The translations under genes and the position numbers were made by a program. Below are positions 52,896 to 61,628 of a DNA stretch of 64,000 nt, piece by piece. Origin of the DNA: Desulfitobacterium_A sp035539115 (GTDB lineage Bacteria > Bacillota > Desulfitobacteriia > Desulfitobacteriales > Desulfitobacteriaceae); the NCBI RefSeq assembly GCF_035539115.1, contig NZ_DATLJA010000043.1:1-64000 (forward strand), read 5' to 3'. Position 1 is the first letter of the stretch, and every line of letters begins with the position of its first letter. The notes under the pieces were generated by a model that was not told where the DNA came from, searched no databases, and was given only the letters and a program-made list of their open reading frames with translations.

Positions 52896-53783
52896 ATGGT
52901 TAGTTTTCAACAATTTATTCAGCTTTTAGTGCAAGGAGTTTCGTTAGGAAGTATCTATGCCTTAATGGCTCTGGGCTATACGATGGTTTATGGAATTATT
53001 CAATTGATTAATTTTGCACACGGGGATGTTCTCATGATCGGGGCTTATATTGGTTGGTTTACGATCACAAAATTGCATTGGTCTTTTCTTCCCGCCCTTT
53101 TAATAGCAATGCTCGGTTCAGCAATTTTAGGAGTACTAATTGAACGCATTGCCTATAAACCATTGCGCAATGCCTCAAGAATCGCTGTACTCATTACAGC
53201 AATTGGTGTTTCTTTATTTCTTGAATATGGAGGGATGCTCCTCTTTGGTCCTCAAGTCCGAACGTATCCTCCAGTTTTGCCGGAGACTATTTATAATATA
53301 GCAGGAATTTCTTTCAAATATGGTGATGTTGTAATGCTCGTTACTTCGGTTTCTCTGATGGTTCTTCTACAGGTGGTAGTGAGATATACTAAGGTTGGCA
53401 AAGCAATGCGTGCCGTCTCCCTGGATAAAGATGCGGCACTATTAATGGGGATCGACGTCAATAATACTATCTCAGCAACGTTTGCAATTGGTTCAGCCTT
53501 AGCAGCAGCTGCAGGGGTACTTTTTGGTGTCTACTTTAACCAGATTGATCCGTTAATGGGAGTTATGCCTGGTTTAAAAGCTTTCATCGCTGCGGTTCTG
53601 GGTGGAATTGGATTGATCCCAGGGGCAATGGCTGGAGGGCTGATTCTAGGACTGATTGAGACCCTAGTCTCAGGACTGGGAGGTTCGATGTGGCGAGATG
53701 CTGCTTCTTTCTTCATCCTTATTCTTGTGCTCATCATTAAACCCAATGGCCTCTTTGGTAAAAATGTACGAGAGAAAGTGTAG
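52896..53783 (+). CDS. livH: Branched-chain amino acid ABC transporter permease LivH
   Basis: 295 residues, eight or so membrane segments. LivH signatures GVSLGSIYALMALGYTMVYG and INFAHGDVLMIGAYIG, and near the end GLKAFIAAVLGGIGLIPGAM with the coupling region for the ATPases. RBS GAGAGGAG. It ends directly at livM. Confidence 0.95.
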   Translation: MVSFQQFIQLLVQGVSLGSIYALMALGYTMVYGIIQLINFAHGDVLMIGAYIGWFTITKLHWSFLPALLIAMLGSAILGVLIERIAYKPLRNASRIAVLITAIGVSLFLEYGGMLLFGPQVRTYPPVLPETIYNIAGISFKYGDVVMLVTSVSLMVLLQVVVRYTKVGKAMRAVSLDKDAALLMGIDVNNTISATFAIGSALAAAAGVLFGVYFNQIDPLMGVMPGLKAFIAAVLGGIGLIPGAMAGGLILGLIETLVSGLGGSMWRDAASFFILILVLIIKPNGLFGKNVREKV

Positions 53784-53792
53784 GTGATTGAG

Positions 53793-54749
53793 ATGAAGCA
53801 CTGGTTTCAACTAAAGAATATTATAATTCTTATCGGAGTCGTTCTAATCTATGGAATTGTTCAGCTTTTAAATCTGACTGAGATTATGCCTCCCTTTTTC
53901 CAGCTTAATTTTATTATGGCGTGCATCTCAATTATCCTGGCGGTTAGCCTTAATCTAATCAATGGAGTAACCGGGCAGTTTTCGATTGGACATGCCGGTT
54001 TTATGTCAATTGGGGCATATACCTCAGCTATTGTTACAGTTAAATTTAGTGGGCCTCTTTATATGGCCTTAATCGCAGGGGCACTAGCAGCAGCGGTCGC
54101 GGGTGTTTTGATTGGATTGCCAACACTGCGATTGAAGGGAGATTATCTAGCAATTGCGACCTTAGGTCTCGGTGAAATTGTGCGCGTTATTTTTATGAAT
54201 ATGGATTATACTGGTGGAGCGTCAGGCTTTTCCGTACCTAGTACAATTAATTGGACGTGGGCCTTTTGGTTAATGGTTATGTCTGTGTTGGCGATTCGTA
54301 ACTTTACAGCATCAACCCATGGTCGTGCATGTATTTCAATTCGAGAAAATGAAATAGCGGCTGAAGCAATGGGAATCAATACAACCAAATATAAGGTGAT
54401 CGCCTTTACAATTGGTGCGATGTTCGCGGGATTAGCGGGAGGAATTTATGCAAATTATATGTACCTAATTCATCCCTTAACCTTTAACTTCCTCAAATCG
54501 TTTGATATTCTAGTTATGGTTGTACTCGGCGGGTTAGGGAGTCTCACCGGAAGCATTTTGGGAGCAATTTTTATGACATTTATCTCTGCTGCCTTGTCGA
54601 GTCTTTCCGAATGGCGTTTGGTTATCACGGCAGTTTTGATGGTCGCTTTGATGATTTTCCGCCCTACGGGTCTAATGGGCACGAAAGAATTTAGCCTCAA
54701 TTTCTTACGAAAGAAGGGTGAGAAAAATGCCTCTTCTAAAAGTAAATAA
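53793..54749 (+). CDS. livM: Branched-chain amino acid ABC transporter permease LivM
   Basis: About 318 residues (ATG 53793; a GTG at 53784 immediately after the livH stop is an alternative). Membrane segments throughout; LivM motifs NLINGVTGQFSIGHAGFMSI, RLKGDYLAIATLGLGEIVRV and ILVMVVLGGLGSLTGSILGA. It overlaps livG, consistent with coupled synthesis. Confidence 0.94.
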   Translation: MKHWFQLKNIIILIGVVLIYGIVQLLNLTEIMPPFFQLNFIMACISIILAVSLNLINGVTGQFSIGHAGFMSIGAYTSAIVTVKFSGPLYMALIAGALAAAVAGVLIGLPTLRLKGDYLAIATLGLGEIVRVIFMNMDYTGGASGFSVPSTINWTWAFWLMVMSVLAIRNFTASTHGRACISIRENEIAAEAMGINTTKYKVIAFTIGAMFAGLAGGIYANYMYLIHPLTFNFLKSFDILVMVVLGGLGSLTGSILGAIFMTFISAALSSLSEWRLVITAVLMVALMIFRPTGLMGTKEFSLNFLRKKGEKNASSKSK

Positions 54750-55494
54750 TCTCTCGAAATCCTTTGGAGGTTTGAAAGCCGTCACGAATTTAAATATCAA
54801 TATCGAGAGCGGTGAATTAGTCGGGTTGATTGGCCCTAACGGTGCTGGAAAAACCACGATCTTTAATCTTTTAACAGGAGTCTATGTGCCAAGCGAAGGG
54901 GAAATCCTCTTCGAAGAGAAAAATGTGTCCGGGTTAAAACCGTATCAGGTTACACATCTCGGGATGGCCCGTACATTTCAAAATATTCGGCTCTTTGGAG
55001 ACCTGAATGTTATAGACAATGTTAAAATTGCCTTTCATCAGCACGCTAAGTACTCTAGCCTGAGCGCCATTTTCCGCTTTTCTTCATATTACAAGGGCGA
55101 GGCTGAGATGGAAGCGAAAGGAATGGAGTTACTCAAGATCTTTGGACTCGAAGATTATGCCCTAGAGATGGCCAAAAACTTACCTTATGGAGAACAACGC
55201 AGATTGGAAATCGCACGTGCCTTGGCTGCAAGCCCGAAATTATTACTTTTGGATGAACCGGCAGCAGGGATGAATCCGCAAGAAACCCATGAACTGACGG
55301 ATTTGATTCGTTTCATCCGAGAAAAATTTCAGTTGACCGTTCTTTTAATTGAACATGATATGTCGCTTGTGATGGGAGTCTGCGAAAGAATTTATGTTTT
55401 GGATTATGGAACGATTATTGCTGAGGGGACACCTCAAGAAATTAAATCAAATCCTAAGGTTATCGAAGCTTACTTGGGAGAGGAGGTAGGCTAA
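54727..55494 (+). CDS. livG: Branched-chain amino acid ABC transporter ATPase LivG
   Basis: About 255 residues from ATG 54727. Walker A LIGPNGAGKTTIFNLLTG, signature as LPYGEQRRLEIARALA (YGEQ instead of SGGQ, usual for LivG), Walker B LLLLDEPAAGMNP, His switch IEHDM. It overlaps the end of livM by 23 bases and livF by one base. Confidence 0.95.
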   Translation: MPLLKVNNLSKSFGGLKAVTNLNINIESGELVGLIGPNGAGKTTIFNLLTGVYVPSEGEILFEEKNVSGLKPYQVTHLGMARTFQNIRLFGDLNVIDNVKIAFHQHAKYSSLSAIFRFSSYYKGEAEMEAKGMELLKIFGLEDYALEMAKNLPYGEQRRLEIARALAASPKLLLLDEPAAGMNPQETHELTDLIRFIREKFQLTVLLIEHDMSLVMGVCERIYVLDYGTIIAEGTPQEIKSNPKVIEAYLGEEVG

Positions 55495-56198
55495 TGCTTG
55501 TTCTTCAAGATGTAAATGTTTACTATGGCGCAATCCACGCCCTTAAAGGAATTTCCATGGAAGTCAATGAAGGGGAGATTGTGACCCTGATCGGTTCCAA
55601 TGGAGCAGGTAAAAGTACCAGTCTGAAGACAATTTCAGGACTTCTTCGACCAAAAGAGGGGAATATTAAATTTAACGGAATAGATTTAGCCCATGTACCA
55701 CCTCAGAAAATTGTCTCCCTGGGGATTTCTCAAGTGCCCGAAGGTAGACGTGTCTTTACCAATATGTCCGTATTAGAAAATTTGGAGCTCGGTGCTTATC
55801 TCCGTAAGGAGAAATCTGAGATCAAAAAAGACATTGAAAAAGTATATTCACTTTTTCCACGTTTACTGGAACGAAAAGGGCAGCTAGCAGGAACATTATC
55901 GGGAGGAGAACAGCAAATGCTCGCGATGGGCAGAGCCCTAATGTCTCGACCGAAGTTAGTCCTCCTTGATGAGCCGTCGATGGGCTTAGCCCCCATTCTA
56001 GTCAAACAGATTTTCTCTATTATTCAAGAAATTAATAAAACAGGAACCACTGTTCTTCTTGTGGAGCAGAATGCTCATATGGCGCTTTCAATTGCGGACC
56101 GAGCTTATGTCTTGGAAACGGGAAAGATTGTTCTTTCTGGGAGTGCTAATGAACTGGAGAGTAGTGAGGAAGTTCGAAAGGCATACTTAGGAGGATAA
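55494..56198 (+). CDS. livF: Branched-chain amino acid ABC transporter ATPase LivF
   Basis: 234 residues. Walker A LIGSNGAGKSTSLKTISG, Q-loop region SQVPEGRRVFTNMSV, signature LSGGEQQMLAMGRALM, Walker B LVLLDEPSMGLAP, then VLLVEQNAHMAL. The last codons and stop (GGA GGA TAA) merge with the edge of the hairpin-repeat array that follows. Confidence 0.95.
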   Translation: MLVLQDVNVYYGAIHALKGISMEVNEGEIVTLIGSNGAGKSTSLKTISGLLRPKEGNIKFNGIDLAHVPPQKIVSLGISQVPEGRRVFTNMSVLENLELGAYLRKEKSEIKKDIEKVYSLFPRLLERKGQLAGTLSGGEQQMLAMGRALMSRPKLVLLDEPSMGLAPILVKQIFSIIQEINKTGTTVLLVEQNAHMALSIADRAYVLETGKIVLSGSANELESSEEVRKAYLGG

Positions 56199-56462
56199 AG
56201 AAAACTTGCTGTTGCCAAGCTTTGCGCAGGCGACAGCATAGTTGCCTTATCCTGCCGGACATAAATGCATGCATCGTAGGATAAAGAAAACTTGGCTTGT
56301 GCCAAGCTAATGCGAAGGCAGAAGCTATAGTTGCCTTATCCTGCCGGACATAAATGCATGCATCGTAGGATAAAGAAAACTTAGCTTGTGCCAAGCTAAT
56401 GCGAAGGCAGAAGCTATAGTTGCCTTATCCTGCCGGCGTAAACAACATTCATCGTAGGATAA
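56199..56462. repeat. Array of hairpin repeats (copy 2, inverted)
   Basis: Three 38-bp units (56247-56284, 56336-56373, 56425-56462), each TTATCCTGCCGG...CATCGTAGGATAA, i.e. the reverse complement of the units at 39.3 kb. Spacers of about 51 bases contain CTTGGC/GCCAAG hairpins. Period 89. The array starts at the livF stop and ends 113 bases before the CBS gene. Confidence 0.9.
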
Positions 56463-56575
56463 AAAGCAAAGAAAAGGATAATGGGTTAAAAGCTAGAATA
56501 AAGATTTCTAAGGAATTTATAATTTAGATTCCATAATAGTTTATCGATTGAGGCCAAGCGAAGGGGGAAATTCGA

Positions 56576-57202
56576 TTGTATGTTAATCAATTTATGACCT
56601 CACAAGTTTTTACCGTAGGTCCTGAGGATAATGTTGCCAATACGATGACGCTGATGCGTGAGAAGAAAATCAATCGACTCCCAGTTGTCCAAAAAGGGAA
56701 ACTCGTGGGTATCGTAACGGACGGAGATTTACGGGAAGTTTCTCCTTCTCCAGCTACAACGCTCAGCATCTTCGAACTGAATTATCTCGTCGCCAAAACT
56801 TTAATTCGGGATGTTGCAGTGAAGAAGGTTATCACATGTTCCCCAGATACAAAGATTGAGGACGCGGCCGTTTTAATGCGGGATCACGGAATCGGATCGT
56901 TACCGGTCTTAGATCAAGAGAAGTTAGTTGGAATTATTACGGAGACCGATATTTTTGATACTTTTTTGGATATCATGGGTTTTCGTAGTCCTGGACAACG
57001 AGTGGTTATTGAAACAAAAGATGGAGTCGGGGTTATGGTGGACCTTTCGACCATCATTAAGGATTATGACGTCGATATGACGAGTTTAGCGGTTTATCAC
57101 CTCAAGAATAATAAGGTCCAAATATTGGTTCGTTTAAGTGGAGATCGAGTGAAGGAAGTTAAAGATGCGCTTTCAGAAAAAGGGTATGAATTAAGCAATT
57201 AA
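56576..57202 (+). CDS. CBS-CBS-ACT regulatory protein (AcuB-like)
   Basis: 208 residues, TTG start behind GAAGGGGGAAA. Two CBS domains (about 1-55 with FTVGPEDNVANTMTLMREKK and INRLPVVQKGKLVGIVTDGD; about 80-130 with GIGSLPVLDQEKLVGIITET) and a C-terminal ACT-like domain (about 140-208, GVMVDLSTIIKDYDVDMTSL). Such proteins sense adenine nucleotides and amino acids. Its place after the liv operon suggests, without proof, a link to branched-chain amino acid supply. No enzyme domain. Confidence 0.8.
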   Translation: MYVNQFMTSQVFTVGPEDNVANTMTLMREKKINRLPVVQKGKLVGIVTDGDLREVSPSPATTLSIFELNYLVAKTLIRDVAVKKVITCSPDTKIEDAAVLMRDHGIGSLPVLDQEKLVGIITETDIFDTFLDIMGFRSPGQRVVIETKDGVGVMVDLSTIIKDYDVDMTSLAVYHLKNNKVQILVRLSGDRVKEVKDALSEKGYELSN

Positions 57203-57242
57203 GAAATTGAGAAGAATCAGAGCAAACTGAATGCGCTAAGGT

Positions 57243-57270
57243 TTGCATCATCTCTAGAATTTGCTATAAT
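57243..57270 (+). promoter_or_regulatory. tRNA-Sec promoter
   Basis: TTGCAT (57243-57248), 16 bases, TATAAT (57265-57270), 17 bases before the tRNA. Confidence 0.6.
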
Positions 57271-57287
57271 ATAAAGCGTGAAACGTT

Positions 57288-57385
57288 GGGGATGAGTGGT
57301 GGCTGGTGCTGCCCCCGGACTTCAAATCCGCGAGCCGGGACGTAGAACGTTCCGGGGTGTGTTCGATTCGCACGCATCCCCGCCA
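57288..57385 (+). tRNA. selC: tRNA-Sec (TCA)
   Basis: 98 bases with encoded CCA. Acceptor GGGGATG(A/C), long D stem, anticodon arm GCGGAT-like GGACT-TCA-AATCC reading UGA, and a very long variable arm (GAGCCGGGACGTAGAACGTTCCGGGG). These are the defining features of bacterial tRNA-Sec. It works with SelB at 49.5 kb and is charged by SerS at 25 kb. Confidence 0.96.
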
Positions 57386-57410
57386 AACTAGAACTTAACA
57401 GGGTGTAAGT

Positions 57411-57440
57411 GGGCAGCACAGGCTGCTCTTTCTTTTTTTA
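57411..57440 (+). terminator. tRNA-Sec terminator
   Basis: GGGCAGC-ACAG-GCTGCTC then TTTCTTTTTTT. Confidence 0.75.
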
Positions 57441-57495
57441 CTAACAGAAAGTATAAATTTCCGGCAGATAGTATAAGTGCAACCAGCGGCTTTCG

Positions 57496-57533
57496 TTATC
57501 CTACGATGCAAGAATTTATGTCCGGCAGGATAA
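57496..57533. repeat. Single hairpin repeat unit (copy 3)
   Basis: TTATCCTACGATGCAAGAAT...CCGGCAGGATAA, 38 bp in the orientation of the 39.3-kb array, followed by its usual GGCGACTAGAGCCATCGC spacer (to about 57570). Further degenerate CTTTACCTACGGGTAA-type palindromes follow to about 57650. Confidence 0.85.
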
Positions 57534-57742
57534 GGCGACTAGAGCCATCGCTTTGCACTGGCTAAGTCTTCTATATCGCTAAGGCTCGACGAAAGCCGGG
57601 TTTTCTTTACCTACGGGTAATTTCCTGCGCAAACAAGGCACCCAAGTTTTCTTTAGGCGGGGAGGCGGAGCAGGATTTTTTCGGGGAAAATAGAATAGTA
57701 TAAGATTATGTGGGCTGGAAAATCTGGGATGGAGGAGATTTT

Positions 57743-58489
57743 GTGAATATATTTGATATTCTGATCCTCGGTTTTCTCATTCTAGGGGCTTTGCAAGGAT
57801 ATCGGAAAGGCTTGATTTCCGGACTTGTCAGTCTATTGGGGAGTCTTTTGGGTTTCTATATTGCGGTCAAAGAATACCTTAACGTGCTTGGATGGGTAGA
57901 ACAGCATACACCTCTCAGGCAGTGGCTGGAACCTGTAGTCTATCGTTTTGTGCTTCCGTCGGTTCAATCTCAGGCCCAAACCACACAACAACAGGCGATA
58001 GATCGTATCTTTTCGATGATTCCTAAAGAACTTCAAGGCTTAATCGGGTCGGGTACCGTGCCGGACTTCCAATCGTATACTCAAAATATGGTGAAAACGA
58101 TTACCCAGAATATGGCTGGAGTTTTGACGGATAATTTGATGCGGATCCTAGCCTTTTTCGTAACCTATTGCGCCGTGGTCCTTATCCTTCAAATCTTAGC
58201 GACCATTGTACTCACTCCTTTGGCTTTTTTTGGTGGTACAGTCAACCGCGGAGGAGGATTCCTATTCGGTGCCTTGGGTGCATTGGTGGGGATCGCCGTC
58301 ATCGTTGGTTTAATTTCACCCTTTTTAACGATTTTCGGTGAAAATGGTTCTCTTGCTCTTTTGCAGCAAGCCTGGTTTTATCCTTACCTCGTTCAAATCT
58401 TTGAGGGATTAAAATCGATCTTCCGTTTAGAACTCACTCAGGTGAACTTGCCTTTGAATCTGATGCAAGGAATCGGAATCGCAAATTAG
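57743..58489 (+). CDS. CvpA family membrane protein
   Basis: 248 residues from GTG 57743 behind GGAGGAG. Four membrane segments: NIFDILILGFLILGALQGYR with the CvpA pattern GYRKGLISGLVSLLGSLLGF, then ILAFFVTYCAVVLILQILAT and LFGALGALVGIAVIVGLISP. CvpA relatives are linked to colicin V export and envelope integrity; the molecular function is unsettled. Confidence 0.8.
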   Translation: MNIFDILILGFLILGALQGYRKGLISGLVSLLGSLLGFYIAVKEYLNVLGWVEQHTPLRQWLEPVVYRFVLPSVQSQAQTTQQQAIDRIFSMIPKELQGLIGSGTVPDFQSYTQNMVKTITQNMAGVLTDNLMRILAFFVTYCAVVLILQILATIVLTPLAFFGGTVNRGGGFLFGALGALVGIAVIVGLISPFLTIFGENGSLALLQQAWFYPYLVQIFEGLKSIFRLELTQVNLPLNLMQGIGIAN

Positions 58490-58538
58490 TTTTTAGGTTA
58501 ATCTACTGAAAAGCGGAAGGGCGAGGTCTAGAATTACG

Positions 58539-59399
58539 ATGAATTCACTGCTAGAAATCATAAACTTCAACTGGCAACAGACGGGTTCATTTTTGCTTCA
58601 AACTTTAATCTATATCATTGAAGTGCTTTTTGTCGCCCGAGTTAGCTATATGCTTGTCGTCTATTTTTTGCGTGGGGTGCTCCTCAAGAGAGAAAGAAAA
58701 GTTCTTTTCGATCAACGTAAAGCTAACACCTTATTCCCTCTTTTGCGAAGTATTGCCTTTTATGTGATAACGTTTACGGTCATAGTTCATATCTTGCAAA
58801 AAGTTTTTCCGAGTTTCGATACCGGAACCTTGCTTGCTTCTGCTGGCGTCCTAGGTGTCGCCTTGGGCTTTGGTTCGCAGAGCTTGGTGAAGGACATTAT
58901 TGGTGGCTTTTTTATTCTTTTCGAAGACCAATTCTCCGTAGGTGATTTTATTAAAGTAGGTTTATTTTCCGGAACGGTTGAAGAGATCGGACTCCGCGCG
59001 ACTCGCTTACGCGATTCGGGTGGCGAACTCCATATTATCCCTAATGGGGGTATTACTGCTGTAACGAACTATAACCGGGGGAAAATGAGGGCTTTGGTGG
59101 ACATTCAGGTCCCCTATGCTGAGGATCTGGATCGGGCTATGGAGGTCATGCATAAAGTTTGCAAGGAGGTTCAGACTGAATATGGAGAAAAAATTATCGA
59201 ACCTCCGGAGGTTCAAGGGGTAATTGAGTTCGGAGAACTGAATGTTGTTCTTCGTGTGATTGCATATACAGTAGCCGATGAGCAGTGGGGTCTGGAACGT
59301 GAACTTAGAAGAAGGATCCATAAAGCTTTTTTGGCGGAAGGAATTCGGATTCCACAATCGAACCTTGTCATCACCAAGAAAAATAGTGACGTTAGTTAG
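58539..59399 (+). CDS. mscS: Small-conductance mechanosensitive channel (MscS family)
   Basis: 286 residues. Three membrane helices; TM3/pore is LASAGVLGVALGFGSQSLVK followed by DIIGGFFILFEDQFSVGDFI; the beta domain has RDSGGELHIIPNGGITAVTN. It opens on membrane tension to release solutes under osmotic downshift. It resembles Bacillus YkuT. A DUF951 gene follows 12 bases later. Confidence 0.93.
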   Translation: MNSLLEIINFNWQQTGSFLLQTLIYIIEVLFVARVSYMLVVYFLRGVLLKRERKVLFDQRKANTLFPLLRSIAFYVITFTVIVHILQKVFPSFDTGTLLASAGVLGVALGFGSQSLVKDIIGGFFILFEDQFSVGDFIKVGLFSGTVEEIGLRATRLRDSGGELHIIPNGGITAVTNYNRGKMRALVDIQVPYAEDLDRAMEVMHKVCKEVQTEYGEKIIEPPEVQGVIEFGELNVVLRVIAYTVADEQWGLERELRRRIHKAFLAEGIRIPQSNLVITKKNSDVS

Positions 59400-59411
59400 G
59401 AGGAGTGAAGA

Positions 59412-59615
59412 ATGATCCCCTTACAAGTTGGAGATATCATTCGACTACGTAAACCGCACCCCTGTGGCAGCACAGACTGGAAAGTTATGCGTACGGGCAT
59501 GGATTTTAGAATTCAATGTTTGGGTTGTCAGCACCAGGCCTGGATCCCACGGGTAAAACTTGAACGCCAAATTAAGGAGATATTGCAAAAGGTGGAGAAA
59601 CCACCTGAAATTTAA
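59412..59615 (+). CDS. DUF951 family protein
   Basis: 67 residues. IIRLRKPHPCGSTDWKVMRT and FRIQCLGCQHQAWIPRVKLE are the DUF951 (YyzM-like) signature, with two Cys near a possible metal site. It lies between mscS and ychF, its usual place in Firmicutes. Function unknown. Confidence 0.92.
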   Translation: MIPLQVGDIIRLRKPHPCGSTDWKVMRTGMDFRIQCLGCQHQAWIPRVKLERQIKEILQKVEKPPEI

Positions 59616-59654
59616 GACAGACTAGATAAGATTCAAAGTGATGGAGGATATAAT

Positions 59655-60755
59655 ATGACATTACATGCAGGAATTGTGGGGTTACCCAATGTGGGAAAAT
59701 CTACGTTATTTAATGCGATTACCCAAGCAGGTGCAGAGGCTGCCAATTATCCCTTCTGCACGATTGATCCGAATGTCGGAATTGTCCATGTTCCTGACTC
59801 CCGACTTGGGGTGTTAGCAGATATGGTTCATCCGGATCGCATTGTTCCGGCAACGGTTGAGTTTGTGGATATTGCGGGCTTAGTTAAAGGAGCAAGCAAA
59901 GGCGAAGGACTGGGCAATAAGTTTTTATCACATATTCGGGAAGTTGATGCCATCGTGCATGTCGTTCGTTGTTTTGATGACAGTAATGTCGTCCATGTTG
60001 AGGGGAGCGTTGATCCCGAACGAGATATCGAAACGATTCAACTGGAACTTATTTTTGCGGATATGGAGAGTGTAGAGAAGCGTTCCGAGCGAGCGACAAA
60101 GCTTCTTAAATCAGGGGATAAAAGGGCCCAGGCCGAAGTTGAGTTATTAACTAAGCTGAAAGAAGCTTTTGATGAGGGCCATGCAGCACGCAGCCTGAGC
60201 TATACGGATGAAGAAAAAGAAATACTTAAAACGTTTTCTCTTCTCTCGCTGAAACCCATATTGTATGTGGCAAATGTGAGTGAAGAGGAGCTAACCCACA
60301 ACGAGGAAAATTCATATGTCCAAAAGGTGCGGGAAATTGCGACCAAGGAAGATTCGGAAGTGGTTGTGGTCTGTGCCAAAATTGAATCAGAAATTGCCGA
60401 GCTTGAGGAAGAAGAGAAAAAGATTTTCTTAGAAGATTTAGGATTGGATGAATCGGGCCTTGACCGCTTGATTCGGGTTGCTTTCCATCTTCTTGGGCTC
60501 ATGACCTTTTTCACGGCAGGACCGATGGAGGTCAAAGCCTGGACAATTCACCAAGGGACAAAGGCTCCTCAAGCGGCAGGTACAATTCATACGGATTTTG
60601 AACGTGGGTTTATTCGGGCTGAAGTGGTTTCTTATGCGGATTTTGTTGAGCTGGGTGGCCAAAATGCTGCTAGGGATAAGGGCCTTGTCAGGCTGGAAGG
60701 TAAAGATTATGTCATGGCTAATGGGGATATTGTTCATTTCCGATTTAATGTGTAA
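59655..60755 (+). CDS. ychF: Redox-regulated ATPase YchF
   Basis: 366 residues of the Obg family. G1 GLPNVGKSTLFNAITQAGAE, NYPFCTIDPNVGIV, G3 VDIAGLVKGASKGEGLGNKF, and an altered G4 that prefers ATP (YVANVSEE). Coiled-coil arm (about 130-200) and C-terminal TGS domain ending GDIVHFRFNV. It binds ribosomes and is linked to oxidative stress. Confidence 0.97.
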   Translation: MTLHAGIVGLPNVGKSTLFNAITQAGAEAANYPFCTIDPNVGIVHVPDSRLGVLADMVHPDRIVPATVEFVDIAGLVKGASKGEGLGNKFLSHIREVDAIVHVVRCFDDSNVVHVEGSVDPERDIETIQLELIFADMESVEKRSERATKLLKSGDKRAQAEVELLTKLKEAFDEGHAARSLSYTDEEKEILKTFSLLSLKPILYVANVSEEELTHNEENSYVQKVREIATKEDSEVVVVCAKIESEIAELEEEEKKIFLEDLGLDESGLDRLIRVAFHLLGLMTFFTAGPMEVKAWTIHQGTKAPQAAGTIHTDFERGFIRAEVVSYADFVELGGQNAARDKGLVRLEGKDYVMANGDIVHFRFNV

Positions 60756-60779
60756 CTATTAAACAAGGGCGTCGTCAGT

Positions 60780-60808
60780 TTGCAAATCTTTGGCGATGAT
60801 GCTATAAT
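60780..60808 (+). promoter_or_regulatory. rpsF operon promoter
   Basis: TTGCAA (60780-60785), 17 bases, TATAAT (60803-60808). The leader up to rpsF includes the GC-rich hairpin GCCCCGTTCATGCGGGGC (60843-60860) followed by CCGAGGGG; it might be the S6:S18 autoregulatory leader. Confidence 0.65.
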
Positions 60809-60887
60809 ATTTAATCGGTAGTCTATTAAGACTATGTATCCCTGCCCCGTTCATGCGGGGCCGCTTAGTCCGAGGGGAGGTGCTATT

Positions 60888-61175
60888 ATGAAAGCGTACG
60901 AATTACTTTACATCATCCGTCCTGATACGGATGATGAGGCTATTGCCGCTACAGTGGACAAGTATTCTGATGTTGTGATTAACAACGGAGGAGCAGATGT
61001 TGTTGTAGATAAATGGGGCAAACGCCGTCTAGCTTATGAAATTGATGATCTTCGGGAAGGATTTTACATCCTGATGAACTTCAATGGAGAAGGACGTACG
61101 GCACAAGAAGTTGAGCGGGTCATGAAGATATCCGACAATGTTGTGCGTTTCTTAACCACGAAAAAAGAAGAGTAG
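60888..61175 (+). CDS. rpsF: 30S ribosomal protein S6
   Basis: 95 residues from ATG 60888 (MKAYELLYIIRPDTDDEAIA) behind GGGGAGGTG. The pattern WGKRRLAYEIDDLREGFYIL is typical of S6. It is first in the rpsF-ssb-rpsR operon and pairs with S18 on the small subunit. Confidence 0.96.
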   Translation: MKAYELLYIIRPDTDDEAIAATVDKYSDVVINNGGADVVVDKWGKRRLAYEIDDLREGFYILMNFNGEGRTAQEVERVMKISDNVVRFLTTKKEE

Positions 61176-61192
61176 TATTGGAGGGGTTGCGA

Positions 61193-61606
61193 ATGTTGAA
61201 TCGCGTCGTTTTAATTGGCCGTTTAACGAAAGACCCCGAGTTACGTTATACCCCGAGTGGGGTTGCGGTGGCAACCTTCACTCTAGCCGTTGATCGCAAT
61301 TTTAAGAATTCGAACGGTGAAAGGGAAACGGACTTTGTCCCGTGTGTCGTTTATCGACAACTGGCTGAGTTGTGTGCTAACTTTTTATCTAAAGGTAAAT
61401 TGGCCTCTGCTGACGGACGTCTTCAAATCCGATCTTATGAGGGCCAAGATGGTCAACGTCGGTGGGTTACGGAAGTAATCGCTGAGAATGTCCAGTTCTT
61501 GAGTCCGAAGGAAAATGGGAACTCAGGGAGTGGGACAGTCGGAAATGCCAGCGATGTGGGAACTTATGGTCATGAAGTGAGTTTAGATGACGATATCCCA
61601 TTCTAA
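61193..61606 (+). CDS. ssb: Single-stranded DNA-binding protein
   Basis: 137 residues from ATG 61193 (MLNRVVLIGRLTKDPELRYT) behind GGAGGGG. OB fold, a Gly/Ser-rich linker and the partner-binding acidic tip DDDIPF. Located as usual between rpsF and rpsR. Confidence 0.97.
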   Translation: MLNRVVLIGRLTKDPELRYTPSGVAVATFTLAVDRNFKNSNGERETDFVPCVVYRQLAELCANFLSKGKLASADGRLQIRSYEGQDGQRRWVTEVIAENVQFLSPKENGNSGSGTVGNASDVGTYGHEVSLDDDIPF

Positions 61607-61628
61607 ACAGGAAGGGGAGTGAACGTAT

